Assembly: GCA_012934845.2 (NCBI GenBank)
Contig: WNNJ02000599.1
Coordinates: 310,001 to 374,000 of the forward strand
Origin: Pomphorhynchus laevis
Taxonomy: Eukaryota > Acanthocephala > Palaeacanthocephala > Echinorhynchida > Pomphorhynchidae
DNA length: 64,000 bases
Reading direction: 5' to 3'
A program made the translations under genes and the position numbers. Below the pieces are notes generated by a model. The model ran no database searches, was not told the DNA's origin, and saw only the letters and a program-made list of their open reading frames with translations. Of this stretch, positions 9,494-19,829 are shown piece after piece. Numbering within the stretch: the stretch's first letter is position 1; each line of letters begins with the position of its first letter.

Positions 9494-12400
9494 CTATAAA
9501 TTGTACAAGCATATTTCGAGCAAACAAACTATGACACTACAAGATTTTATGTTCTACAGTCTCACGAACCTAAAAGTGTTGTTGCAATATTAACAAGTTG
9601 AATTTTGATACCATTATGGGTTTGATGAATAAGTTGAATTAAGCGTCTATCTAACCTGATGTCTGTAATCTACCAAAATACAAATCTTAAATCTAAATGT
9701 CATTAAAAGAGCAACCTTGTATTTCCTAAGTAACTGTCGAAGATGCAACGCTATTGACATTGTATATATGGCGACGTATAATTCTTTTCCTCTAAGCTAT
9801 AAATCGCAATGTAAAGAAAACCAATATATATAAATTAAATACCTCGATTGTGTCAACAAGCACTTTATTATACATTGTCAGCGCTTTTGAACATTCATCA
9901 TGTTTTTCCCTGAAAATTAAAAATCTGCAATACATTGTTAGCAAGTATGCTCCGATAACAGGAGGGGTTTGTGGGCATAATTCCTCAAGGTTGTTTATAA
10001 TCACAAAGTCTATAAAATGAAAATAAATGATTTTTAGACATGTATTTGTCGTAACAATTAAAATAATATTTTTTAGACACCGTACATTTGTCATTTAAAA
10101 ATCATGACAGCCAGTGTCTATTTTTGAACTGCTATTGAATTCCTTTTGTATGTAATTGTCTGAAAAGCTCTCGCTGTTAAGTACTCATAGATTGCAAATT
10201 TATAGAGAAGATATGCAAACTCATCTATGCAAATTTATATAGAAGAACGAAGAACAATTTCCAGTTTCCGAAATTTCCCTTTGATAATTCAGTTCTTAAA
10301 ACAATAAAGTGAACAAAAAATAAATAAAATTTGTTTTATGGGCATCTTTTAACGGATATAATAAAGTTTTATGCTTAATTCGCACCCTATACACAATTCG
10401 CACAACAGGACGCCTAATAGTTAGCTCAAATGGCACAGCAATAGAACAAATATCAAAGGAACTTCATCGATGTTTGTTTCTACATATATCCCCTCTGTAT
10501 TAAGATGAGATGAAGACTATTTCCATGTGCATATTTTTAAGCCACATATCTCATTTGTATTTACATATGTATTTAGCCTGCAACCAAAGGGCCAAAAACA
10601 AATGATGATTTACCACGAGGGATTATTATATAAAAAGAATTGCAGTAATCATGAGGATCTACAAATGATGTTCAAATAATTATTTAATTCGTTTAAATCA
10701 ATTAAATCAGCTAACTGAGTCTACGTATTTAATATAATTATAAAATAAACAAAACATAATAATGCTAAATCAAAAAGTAATAATTAAATAATAAAATTAA
10801 TAATTGTTTCAAGATTTTCTATAATTTAACTCAAGTTAAAAAATTGAAATTTAAAATAAACGTCATTTTTATGAATTGACTAATAAATAACAGACGTTGG
10901 ATCAGAATAAGAATTAGAGGTCATCAGGAGGAACTAGAAATGTCATAGAAATGCAATAATGTCATAATTGCAATTACCCAGTATTTTATTAAACGATAAT
11001 CATGTTTTAGAACAAATATTGCAGTTTATTAGGAGTAATTTAAAATATATATTAAAGAAAATTCGTTTCCAATCCGAATTATTACAAGATGATATATTCA
11101 TAGAGAAATGTTGCGATAATTTCGAAAACTTGAAACACTAAAACGAAAACTTCTCTTCAAACCAAAACATAGTTGATACTATTCTAGTTTTTGGGTCGAA
11201 CTTTCATAACGGAATTAGGAACATCACGCACTTTGGCTCTTACATCAAGGTTCAGCAATATTTGAATTTACCCCTAAAACTAGAATATGCATAGTTTTTC
11301 GGAAAAATGCAACATTAAAGGACTCTTTGGTCAATTCTAGATTAAAACATTCACAAGAACCAACTATAGTAAAATTTACTTAATTCTAAGTAACTGATAG
11401 GCTCACTGATTAGATAAGCATAATCACACCTTTTTATACTGGTCATCAATATCAATAAAGAAGGGGTCTATAATTGTAAAAGCAAGAATATTGCATATAT
11501 GGCTAACTGTGAAGACTGCAAGAAAAGCTACATATGTGAGACGATAACATCATTCAACATTAGATCGAATAATAAACGGAGCGATATAAAAAATTTTAGA
11601 ACCCAAATGACGGGATGTTTGTCATATAATAAAAATTCATCTGTCTGCAAATTATCTCATAAAATCATTGACGGTGGTTTTATATCTGATACAGCTAGGA
11701 AGGAAGCAGAAAAATATGGGATTGATCAACTTATGACTGATGTAAATGGATTAAATACAGATCATTGTCTTAAGCTAACAGCTGTCGAATAAAAACAACC
11801 ACAACAATACCACTACACACTTCAATGGTATGAATAATCTATGGTTTATCATTGAACAAGAAACCGATATAAATAGTATAAAACTTATTTTCTTTTGTTT
11901 TTTTTTCTAGATTTTTTTGAACAAGGCGGTTACCCGATACGTATTAAAATAAACTTTCACTACTTATTTCGGTTTAAACCTTGTCTATATATAATTATCG
12001 AATAAGATAATTAAGTAGGTAAAAATTAAGTAGTAATATTTAATTATCAGCTTAATATTTGACAGAATTTAAAAATTACTTTAACAATTGCACTTACTGC
12101 GGCCAATTGTGTTAATAAAGTTATTCAAATCCTGTTGTCGAACAAAAATCATTCCACGCTCAGAAAATCTCGAAATCAGGGAATTACTTAAACGTCCTGC
12201 ATTTATAAATAAATTAAAACGTCATCGTCATTATCCAACAATAAATAATTATAGAGAAAAATATTTATTTTTAAATTAATAAATGATTAATTGAATAAGT
12301 AATTACAAAATAAAAAACGTCAATTATTTTTCTAATAATAATAGCCAATTTACTATATAATCACTAATGTAAATTATTTACTATATAATCCTTAATGTAA

Positions 12401-12960
12401 TTTACTTAAATTATTAAATCACAATTTTTATCAATGGATTTGATATTTGAAAACTGAAAAACGAGGATTTTATAATAAATAATCAAAAAAATTAGATTAG
12501 CCAGCTGATTCTACGTATTTTATATTATTTATAAATTAAAAATAATGCTTAATAAAATTTAATTAAATAATAATAAATAATTTAAAAAAGAAAGATAATA
12601 AATAGTTTTAAAGTACAAATATAGTCAGAGAAGTGAACTATGTTTTCATGCGACGCATTCAGATTGAATAAGATTGTTGCTGGAGAAGGGTTCCTGAATA
12701 TATGTTACGTTTTCCTTTGAATTCCCGCGCTTATGCGTTGAAGTAAAAAGGTTTTTGCTCGCCGGTCATTGCAGATAATGTTTAATAGCTTTCCGACAAA
12801 GTTAAGCGATTTTTATTTATCAAAATTATTGTTAAAATAGTTTACCTAGTATTAATCTGTTTACTGAAGAAAGCTCATTGCAGTTTATCTGCATGTTACA
12901 AAAGTCATACGTACATTTACATAAAGATGTTATATTTCCACAAAATGAATGTCTTATCAT
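9494..12960 (-). CDS. Host multi-exon gene, product unknown (six exons seen)
   Basis: Six minus-strand exons join in phase: 12960-12846 (AG|ATG start, or an internal exon; ends G|gtaaac), 12196-12098 (ATGCAG acceptor, A|gtaagt donor), 10009-9843, 9796-9716, 9669-9570 and 9528-9494 (stop TAG). Exon lengths 115, 99, 167, 81, 100 and 35 nt keep one open frame, and the two introns at 9797-9842 and 9670-9715 are both 46 nt. The predicted protein starts Cys-rich (SFCGNITSLCKC, YDFCNMQINC) and becomes helical, somewhat TPR- or HEAT-like (PPVIGAYLLTMYCR, CSKALTMYNKVLVD, LYVAIYTMSIALHLRQLL, RLIQLIHQTHNGIKIQLVN). I do not recognise the family. The 2.1-kb intron (10010-12097) contains PLE debris. The last exon and the 5' end are the least certain. 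Confidence 0.6.
10100..10690. other. Intronic sequence, no feature seen
   Basis: AT-rich DNA inside the large intron of the host gene at 9494-12960. A minus-strand open stretch near 10190-10140 (YEYLTARAFQTI) has no convincing splice sites. Nothing else supported. Confidence 0.4.
10690..10960 (-). repeat. PLE-1 terminal block, solitary
   Basis: Starts AATCAGCTAACTGAGTCTAC, runs through the AT-rich core (AAACATAATAATGCTAAATC), ACGTCATTTTTATGAATTGA, and GACGTTGGATCAGAATAAG, and stops in TCATCAGGAGGAACT. Same orientation and order as the block that ends the antisense PLE-1 copies at 4150 and 41955. No PLE coding sequence is attached, so it is a solitary or 5'-truncated copy, within a host intron. 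Confidence 0.75.
11160..11792 (+). pseudogene. Penelope-like element PLE-2, C-terminal GIY-YIG endonuclease fragment
   Basis: The frame at 11499-11792 begins ANCEDCKKSYICET, and the sequence upstream (11470-11500) gives GVYNC and KNIAYMANCEDC. Together they fit a GIY-YIG nuclease: 'iAYm' then K-x-Y-I-x-E-T followed by SFNIRSNNKRSDI. About 11290-11380 reads CIVFRKNATLKDSLVNSRLK, the linker that precedes the nuclease in classic Penelope elements. GIY-YIG endonucleases nick the target for PLE insertion. The catalytic G of YIG is C here and the element is broken; no RT lies upstream. It may be the same family as the RT piece at 57770-58500. Confidence 0.55.
12200..12840. other. Intronic sequence with a partial PLE-1 terminal block
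   Basis: Between two exons of the host gene. 12480-12620 resembles the start of the PLE-1 terminal block (GATTAGCCAGCTGATTCTAC, TTTATAAATTAAAAATAATG). The rest is AT-rich and featureless. Confidence 0.45.
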
Positions 12961-13337
12961 CTTTAATTAGTGTTCCGAATTGATTAGCTTAAGACGGCGT
13001 ACTAATTTTGTAGCAATTTAGTTGTATAATGATGTGGTGCTTGAATTGTTATGAACACCAAGTTTGGTAATGCCAAAGCTATTTGTTTTGATGATACGAG
13101 GTAAAAGTTGATATTTATAGCGGACGGTAACGGTGTGTCAAGTTTCAAAGGGCCTTAGAGTATAAAACGATTAAATAAATAATAAATGTAGTGACATTCA
13201 AGATCATTACATTTGCTTTTATATATCTGAGCGAGTATATCAATGAACGTATTTTACATAATTTTTGTATTTTTATAATCGATTTAAAATCGAACAATGA
13301 ACGATCACTTAGTTGAATGGGCTTTATACCATTATTT

Positions 13338-13694
13338 TTACAATCGCATCTTGAAATAAGAAGCTGCTTGAAATAAGAAGCTGCATGGCATATGTTTTGT
13401 GTTGCATTGTTGCCAGTTCCATAAACGTGATGATCTCGTTGACATGTAATCTTTTAAATTACATGCTAACATATTAGAGTTAGCAATTAAATTTTTAACG
13501 AGATTGAAAGCAGTTTTTTTTTCACAAGAATATTTCGAAGCTTTGTTGTCAAAAGGATTTTTTTGGAAAATGCTTTCGCCACGCTTATAAACAAGGTTTA
13601 ACTTTTGTGCATCTCTACATGACATATCACAGAAAGTAGAATATCCATAACACAATAATGAAATTATACAAATAATAGGTGGTTCCCAATCCAC
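13338..13694 (-). other. Cys-rich open reading frame, possible host exon
   Basis: A 118-codon minus-strand frame without an ATG at its edge. It starts with a hydrophobic run (PPIICIISLLCYGYSTFC) and carries eight cysteines (CDMSC, YSCEK, LACNL, QQCNT, MPCSF). Composition is protein-like, not simple sequence. It lies 380 bp upstream of the first seen exon of the host gene and on the same strand, so it could be an earlier exon, but I cannot find an in-phase donor. Not recognised. Confidence 0.3.
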
Positions 13695-13921
13695 CTAAAT
13701 AGGTGAATTTAGGTGGCTCCCACGTGGTAAATGCGTGCACGTAAATATAATGGCGGCGATCGTTTTGATTTTTTATAAAGGCATGCGCATTTTGAAAAAC
13801 ATTGTAATTTTCTGACGATTCTAAAAGAAATTAGCGAAATATCAAACATAATTTCCTCTTTTCTTTGATAAATTTTGAACCTGCACATTCGATAGCGAAA
13901 TCGTTTATAAATAGAGCAAAA

Positions 13922-13948
13922 AGCTATGATAGTATCGTAGCTTTTTTT
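13922..13948. repeat. Target-site duplication, 5' side of LINE copy 1
   Basis: AGCTATGATAGTATCGTAGC plus a T run, repeated downstream at 17837-17862 as AGCTATGATAGTATCATAAC plus CTCTTTTT. Fifteen identical bases then three differences in the next dozen. Flanks the LINE as expected for target-primed reverse transcription. Confidence 0.7.
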
Positions 13949-14064
13949 TGATGAAAAAATGTCGAAAAAAGTAAGTGCGGAGCTTCAAAAGAACTCTATG
14001 ATGTGCAATTCAACGAATTTTGTCGGAATTCCTGTTAAAGAAGGACTAGAACAAGCTTATCTAG

Positions 14065-15072
14065 ATGGAATTCAACACGAAGGTCAGTAACGTTTCTACT
14101 TTTTCTGGTAATGGGGAGATGCTTCCACCCATACCAAAACAAAAGAATCTTATAATTATTAAGCCTAAACTTCCGTTACAACGACATAATCTATTCGAAA
14201 AATTTCTAAAGAATTTTTGTGCAAATTATCCCTCGAGGATAATATTCAATAACGTGAAGTTTCTTCATTCCGAAATCAAAATCTCCTTTGCAACGGCGGA
14301 CATGGCAAAGGAGTATACTGGTTTTTTCAGATCGTATTTGTCTAATTTTGGTGAACTTACTGAGAAACCTGTCCTATCCACCTTGAAAGTAACGAACCTC
14401 CCCTGTTGGGTTGACGATGGAGACCTCGAAAATCTCTGCGCATCTTTTAAGGTCAGTAATTTTAGACTATTGAAAGGAAAGGACGGGGTACCTATCCCCG
14501 TCGGATTTTGCTCCGCCCCTATAGATAGGGCAGAAACACTTGACAAGTCAAATTACAACCCGTTTATGGGTCTCAATCTCAGGTTTCAGTTAATTGAAAG
14601 TGATGAATTCACTTTCCCCCACTGCAGTCGGTGTCACAAATGGGGGCATTGGTCCTCCAGCTGCAGTGGGACACCTACCTGTGGGGTATGCGGTTCCGCT
14701 AATTGCCCCGCCTTACTGTCCGACGTACGTTGTGTAGCCGCCCCGTCCTGTTCTAACTGCGGGGGGTGCCATCCTGCCTGGGGCAGGAAATGTGGAATTT
14801 TCAAAGATTATAGGAATCGTTTCCAGAAGCCATCTAAGACTCCTGCCTCCTTTTCACAAGCATCCTCTCATCGGATGGATGATGCGGACATTATAAAACT
14901 CATCGACGTGAAAAATGAAGTTTCATATAGAAAGCTACAGAATCTAATCCTGATGGCCCTGGGTTCGGTAGGGCCCAATCCCTCCGTACCGGCTTCTAAA
15001 GTATTACCGGAATCAAAGAAGAGGGGGCTTCGGCCCATACTGTCCCCCCACTCAAGATCGGTAAAATGCTGA
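14065..15072 (+). CDS. LINE ORF1: zinc-knuckle nucleic-acid-binding protein
   Basis: 335 codons. Residues 30-180 form a fold typical of ORF1 proteins before the knuckles (LSTLKVTNLPCWVDD resembles an RNA-binding module). Residues 187-200 are CSRCHKWGHWSSSC (CX2CX4HX4C), followed by CGVCGSANC with a further C, and CSNCGGCHPAWGRKC. Such proteins coat the element RNA and chaperone it to the target. The true start is probably further upstream (ATG 13959) in another frame, as copy 2 has about 45 extra N-terminal residues. The last about 10 residues differ in frame from copy 2, so a second small shift lies near 15020. The ORF2 start follows by 140 bp. Confidence 0.8.
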   Translation: MEFNTKVSNVSTFSGNGEMLPPIPKQKNLIIIKPKLPLQRHNLFEKFLKNFCANYPSRIIFNNVKFLHSEIKISFATADMAKEYTGFFRSYLSNFGELTEKPVLSTLKVTNLPCWVDDGDLENLCASFKVSNFRLLKGKDGVPIPVGFCSAPIDRAETLDKSNYNPFMGLNLRFQLIESDEFTFPHCSRCHKWGHWSSSCSGTPTCGVCGSANCPALLSDVRCVAAPSCSNCGGCHPAWGRKCGIFKDYRNRFQKPSKTPASFSQASSHRMDDADIIKLIDVKNEVSYRKLQNLILMALGSVGPNPSVPASKVLPESKKRGLRPILSPHSRSVKC

Positions 15073-15212
15073 GTGGCAAACAGCATAGGGGAAATGAAGA
15101 TGCTGCCCAGGGGCAAGTACCGACCCCGGATGGGGCTAGTGGCAGGAAGGGTAACCTTCCTGCACCTAGCTCTGTCTAGGTAGGCAATCCCCCTTCCAAC
15201 TAATCCATCACA

Positions 15213-17588
15213 ATGCAGAGTACTCGTGAGCCTTTTTCACTGAATGTCATTCAGTGGAACTCGGGAGGTGCTTCTGCCCTTAGACTTTTATCCGGTAGAG
15301 ATGCAGATGTTATAGTCCTTCAGGAGACTCGGTCTATCCGTCTTCCCCAGGACATTACTCGATTTATCCCAAAGCATATCTGTTCCCACTACACTCCGTA
15401 CATAACCCCGCCTCACTCCTCTTCATCTCAAGGTCTTTTAACCCTAGTTAAATGCTCCTTAAGGTCTTCCCTCCTACTAAACTATTCTTGTCCAGCCCTG
15501 TCTTGTTTAGTTATTTCACTCTGTAAGAACGGTAAACGCCTCAGTCTAGCCAATGTCTACATCCGGCCAGGGGAGATTCACAAGAACCGCGACCTCCTGG
15601 ATGGTATTATTGATAGCGGCTATGATATGATACTTGGAGACTTCAACGACAGAACTGGTCGTTGGATCAACGCATCACTTCGCAGAGCTAGGAACGGTTA
15701 TCTTATTCACAAACCACCGTCCCCCACCTTTCATTGCACATCAACAAATTCAATCCTCGACATTTTACTGCTTCACTCAAGGTGGTTGCTTAAACCTCTC
15801 TGTACGCAGCAGTCGCGCCAACAATTGTCCACCTCTCATGACCTAATTCGTTGGAGAATTGAGGAAGATACATTGCTTCGAAGGAGGTTTCACTTTGATC
15901 CGATCAGAGTAGCCTTCTTTCAGGCGGCTATCCGACTCTTTCCCCGAATAGGAAATCAGAGTCTGACCAAATTTAATACCTACCTCTTTTCGCAAGCTAC
16001 CGCGATTCTATCGTCTACCTATAAAGGTCGTATATACAATCCCACTCCGACGAAACTCAAGGTCCTAGCAAAATTACTGAATCTCCCTAATCTCTCTGCT
16101 TCCGCCAAACAGGCCCTCTCGAATGAATACTGGAGCACTAGATACAGGTTCCAGCTGAGTAGGGATAGGACGAGTATTGCTCGCCTTAATCCTTCTCAGT
16201 CTTCTTTTTGGAAGATTTTCAAGGAGAAGTTTGTTTGCTGGAAGGATAGAGCATTGGGTTGGATAGGGAATGTAGGCCTTGAAAAAGTTTTGGAGGAGTC
16301 ACTAACCCTACACAACTATGGAGCCACTCAATCACCTCAACCAATCCCGCCTTGGTGTAACTTCAGGAGTAGGGATCTATCTGTTACGGATATTCTTAAC
16401 TCCTGGGGTCCACTCCCGGGCACCTCCAAATCCGTCGTTCCACTTTCTTCTCGGGTCTGTCAGCTTTTGACAGCTGATCAGAGAAGAGAGGTGGCCGTCA
16501 CAATGCTTTTAGCCTCTCCATCCGATGTAGCAGGCATCAATATTAGTAAGCGTGTTTTTATTCCTAAGAAAAAATCCTGCTCATGTCCTAAAGACCTGCG
16601 TCCCATTTCGATTCAAAATTCCCTCGTGTCTATTTACGAAAAAGCGCTTGCGCGTAAAATCCGCGACCATTTAAGTAGGCGTAATTTGATCCCTCCAGGT
16701 TTTCATGGGTTCGTCAAAGGTCGCTCGGTCCATTCAGCAGTAGGTGAGGTGGAACAGTTTTGTCGGGAGAATAGCCATCGCCTAGTTGTGGCTATTTTCC
16801 TTGACTTTTCTGCTGCATTTGATCGTATCTCCATTCCTTTTGTGATCTCTTCTCTACGGTCCCTCGGGTTGCCTGCGAGAATTGTGAACAGGGTGGAGAT
16901 CCTGCTGTACACCAAGCGGTTTTATTATGAAGACGACCCTGATGCGCGTCAGTTCTATCCTATTACGGGTGTGCCTCAAGGTTCACCTCTTTCTCCTATC
17001 TTATATCTTGCTGCCTCCATTAATCTATTTAAAATATTTAAACGCGATCAACGTCTGGTGGTGTATGCTGATGACACCACAGCCCTGTTCTCTGGACACA
17101 GGTGCAAAGACGTAGTCTCTGACATCAGCCGCTTCTTTTTAAGATTAAAAGACCTTTTACCCATATCCAATCTTATTTTAAACTCCGCCAAATCGCAGGC
17201 GGTTGTCTTTCATGGCACCACCGCAACAAAGAAAAAACTTAAGAGATTAGCACTCTCTGCACTCTCTTCCATATTTGCCTTTGAACCACTCCCCACCTTC
17301 ACAAGTCGAGTAAAATACCTGGGGTTCACCGTTACGGTGAACTGGTCGGCGAAAGCTGACCTGGATAGACTTAAACGTATCCTGAAGAAAGCTAGGTGGG
17401 CTCTGAAACGGGCTCAGCATCTGTCATTGAAAGGGAAAACCCAGGTGCGCCTTTGGGGTACCTGGGCTATCTCGGGACTTGTCTTCTTCTCAAGAGGACG
17501 TCCCCCAGAGCAAAGGCTAAGGTTTCTTAAGCTCCTCGTCTCTCGTTTACCAAGCATAGTCCGCGCCGATTGGATTCTTCGGGGGTGA
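15213..17588 (+). CDS. LINE ORF2: APE endonuclease plus reverse transcriptase
   Basis: 791 codons. The endonuclease has QWN 14-16, QET 37-39, NVYIRPG 114-120, GDFN 142-145 and SHDL 208-211, the usual EEP metal and catalytic set. The RT has LRPIS 462-466, FLDFSAAFD 529-537, GVPQGSP 586-592 and VYADD 617-621. A post-RT region (VKYLGFTV, then FFSRGRPPEQRLRF) follows; no RNase H and no CCHC. It nicks target DNA and copies its own RNA there. It ends early: copy 2 runs on to DPGWFSRKAACWIGWG and LDLRP. ATG 15213 is preceded by the ORF1 stop region shared with copy 2 and begins the same in both copies. Confidence 0.88.
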   Translation: MQSTREPFSLNVIQWNSGGASALRLLSGRDADVIVLQETRSIRLPQDITRFIPKHICSHYTPYITPPHSSSSQGLLTLVKCSLRSSLLLNYSCPALSCLVISLCKNGKRLSLANVYIRPGEIHKNRDLLDGIIDSGYDMILGDFNDRTGRWINASLRRARNGYLIHKPPSPTFHCTSTNSILDILLLHSRWLLKPLCTQQSRQQLSTSHDLIRWRIEEDTLLRRRFHFDPIRVAFFQAAIRLFPRIGNQSLTKFNTYLFSQATAILSSTYKGRIYNPTPTKLKVLAKLLNLPNLSASAKQALSNEYWSTRYRFQLSRDRTSIARLNPSQSSFWKIFKEKFVCWKDRALGWIGNVGLEKVLEESLTLHNYGATQSPQPIPPWCNFRSRDLSVTDILNSWGPLPGTSKSVVPLSSRVCQLLTADQRREVAVTMLLASPSDVAGINISKRVFIPKKKSCSCPKDLRPISIQNSLVSIYEKALARKIRDHLSRRNLIPPGFHGFVKGRSVHSAVGEVEQFCRENSHRLVVAIFLDFSAAFDRISIPFVISSLRSLGLPARIVNRVEILLYTKRFYYEDDPDARQFYPITGVPQGSPLSPILYLAASINLFKIFKRDQRLVVYADDTTALFSGHRCKDVVSDISRFFLRLKDLLPISNLILNSAKSQAVVFHGTTATKKKLKRLALSALSSIFAFEPLPTFTSRVKYLGFTVTVNWSAKADLDRLKRILKKARWALKRAQHLSLKGKTQVRLWGTWAISGLVFFSRGRPPEQRLRFLKLLVSRLPSIVRADWILRG

Positions 17589-17836
17589 AAGACCCCGGGT
17601 GGTTCAGTCGGAAGGCGGCGTGTTGGATCGGTTGGGGGGCTCAGATCCCCCTGGACCTGAGGCCATAGAAGAAGAAAAGAGTTAGAAGACTGAAGAGCTA
17701 CTGACTTTCTATTGTTGTGTCTGATCTGGTTTATTGCATGTTTCTTTTTCTCTTTTTTTTGTGTAGTTAAGAAAGTCTTTATTTATTTATTTTTTTTGAT
17801 AGTATCAATGTTCTTTTTTTACTTGACATACACAAG

Positions 17837-17862
17837 AGCTATGATAGTATCATAACTCTTTT
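17837..17862. repeat. Target-site duplication, 3' side of LINE copy 1
   Basis: Partner of 13922-13948 (AGCTATGATAGTATC identical). A shorter echo, GATAGTATCAATGTTC, lies just inside at about 17799-17815, so the exact 3' end of the element is uncertain by about 40 bp. Confidence 0.65.
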
Positions 17863-17864
17863 TC

Positions 17865-18285
17865 CTTGAGGTTCAAATTTTCCAATGCAACGACAAGATG
17901 AGCAAATATTACAGTGCCTATTATAAACTAAATAGTGATATAGACAACAGAGCATTTATAATACTTTCACCTAAACGGAAAGCAAATTTACTTGGCTTAA
18001 TAATGTTCGAATACTGATATTGAAATCTTGAATAACATTTCAATCACTTTTGCAAGTGTATGCATCAGTGAAATAGGCCGGTATGTGGTTTCAGAGATAG
18101 AAGCTGAGAATTTAATAACATTTCATAACATTCATTAAATTTAGGTTTTTGTACAAAATAATTGTAATTTGGGCAATGTTTTATTATAAATAAAAACATT
18201 AGTTCTTAAACATCATTCTGTATCAATAATAGATCAGTATCAAATATTTAAAAACATCAGTAATATTAATTAACATTCCTGATGA
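17865..18285. other. Unassigned AT-rich DNA
   Basis: No supported gene or recognised repeat between the LINE and the S-repeat inverted pair. Confidence 0.4.
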
Positions 18286-18289
18286 CAAG

Positions 18290-18720
18290 ACGCTTTGCTT
18301 GAATCCTGTAAAACCAACAGCAGTACGCTACATTTCAGTATTGGTGGACCTCATCAGTAACCGATTCAATACCTACGTTTTACATTTCGATCATTTTAAT
18401 GTTGGCTGACGTTCACTCGACTCGTATGCTTTATTAACATTTAGATTTAATGAAAAACTGCTGTCTTTCATTTTTCAAAATAGGTAGGTTTTCAAATTGG
18501 AAGTAGTATCTTCCCCTACCAACGCTGATTTAATTTATAATCAAAAATGATTTCAATAAAATTTGCAATATGTAAGACGATCGTCTTTCATTAAAACTAA
18601 ATGTTAATAAAGCAGACGAGTCGAGTAATCGTCAGCCAACATCGAAAAGACCAAAACATGAAATGTAGATATTGGATCAGTAGCTGATGAGGTCTACCAA
18701 TACTGACTTTTGGATGAACA
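18290..18720. repeat. S-repeat pair in inverted orientation
   Basis: Left arm about 18335-18480 is antisense (CAGTATTGGTGGACCTCATC, TACATTTCGATC, ATGTTGGCTGACG, ACTCGACTCGT, GCTTTATTAACATTTAG) and right arm about 18570-18710 is sense (CTAAATGTTAATAAAGC, ACGAGTCGAGT, CGTCAGCCAACAT, GCTGATGAGGTCTACCAATA). The central 90 bp hold the TAGGTAGGTTTTCAAATTGG box. The whole could fold into a roughly 140-bp-arm hairpin. Non-coding. Confidence 0.75.
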
Positions 18721-19120
18721 ATTAAATTAAATTTAATCAGTTGTATTATTCAATATCTTATTATATATAAACTTCTTAAATAAAGAATTTCATTTCTCAT
18801 TAAAAAGAAATTCCTAAATATTTTTGCATTTAGGATGCTTACTTTTATGATAAGATTTATTTTACATATCAATAAATAAATACCTGCAATTGTTTTTGTA
18901 AATGCATTACTAAGATCTTTGTAAGACAGTTCTAACGCCTATGAGTAATATTCTGTAGCAAATTTAAATTTATAATATTTCTTACTTTATGAGACGCATT
19001 AATTAATTCTAATTTGCGATCAGCATTTGTTTCAATATTATAGTTGTCGTCATTAATTGCTAAATTTTCATTGCTAATGTCGTTTACCAGATCTTCTACT
19101 CTAAAATTGTGGATTTATGT
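18720..19120. other. Unassigned AT-rich DNA
   Basis: No gene or recognised repeat seen. Confidence 0.4.
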
Positions 19121-19124
19121 TTTA

Positions 19125-19335
19125 AATTTATATCGCGGGCCCATTTGCGGGCGACTAATTAAATTTTATTGCACAAATTAGCAATGCAAAATTAGAAATA
19201 TGTCATTAGCACGTGTTCCTCATTAGCACGTGTTCAATTTTAACTTTATATAGCGGGCCCATTTGCGGGCAACCAATCCAATTTTACTGAACAAATTAGC
19301 AACGCAAAATTAGAAATGTCATTAGCACGTGTTTA
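19125..19335. repeat. Two-copy tandem repeat with GGGCCCATTTGCGGGC box
   Basis: Units of about 110 bp at 19125-19233 and 19234-19335: GCGGGCCCATTTGCGGGC, ACAAATTAGCAAYGCAAAAT, then GTCATTAGCACGTGTT. The same box occurs antisense at 40385 downstream of a family B copy, and as GGCCCATTTGMGGGAACC beside family A ends at 34140 and 55497. Confidence 0.65.
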
Positions 19336-19655
19336 AACCCGCTTCTATGTTAGATTGAGGAATAGGGGCTAAAACCTGATAGCATAGCAGCTCCTTCTGA
19401 TTACTACGAATCCTTATTCTGATACATCGTCTGTTATTTATTAATCAATTCATAAACCTTGATTTTTATTTTAAATTTCAATTTTAAATTTTAACCTGAT
19501 ATAAATTATATAAAATCTTATATAACAATTATTTATTATTTATAATTATTCATTATTTAATTATTTAAAATTAAATTATTTAATTTTTATTTATCATTAT
19601 TTTTAATTTATAATTAGTATAATATACGTAGACTCAGTTAGCTGATCAGAGTAAT
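19335..19655 (+). repeat. PLE-1 terminal block, sense orientation
   Basis: AAACCTGATAGCATAGCAG, CTTATTCTGATACATCGTC, an AT-rich core, then ending ACGTAGACTCAGTTAGCTGA: the mirror order of the antisense copies. No coding sequence attached. Confidence 0.7.
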
Positions 19656-19829
19656 TTATTATAATAAATAATTAACAATAAAAGCTAAAATAAATGTAGA
19701 TTGTAGAATAATTCTAAACAAAAAATGATTAAGAAAAATAAATGAAAATAAAATCACAAGTCGATTAAAAATTGTCAGATGGTTTTATAGCTTTATAACG
19801 TAAGCAGTGTTCCCCTAATGAACAACTAC

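Larger units (their letters stand above)
13943..17836 (+). mobile_element. APE-type LINE (Jockey/I-like), copy 1, near complete
   Basis: Two-ORF non-LTR retrotransposon between direct repeats. ORF1 is a zinc-knuckle protein, ORF2 an endonuclease-RT; no RNase H is seen. The 3' end is AT-rich with AAGTCTTTATTTATTTATT and no long poly-A. A short frame starting at ATG 13959 resembles the N-terminus of ORF1 in copy 2 (58543) but runs into a stop near 14100, so the 5' end of ORF1 has a small shift. One base is missing near 17583 compared with copy 2, which removes the last about 30 codons of ORF2. Otherwise it looks recently active. Clade assignment is tentative. Confidence 0.85.

Noticed and set aside
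12088-12279. Plus-strand 63-codon open frame
   Set aside because: Antisense of the host exon 12098-12196, which has proper splice sites on the minus strand.
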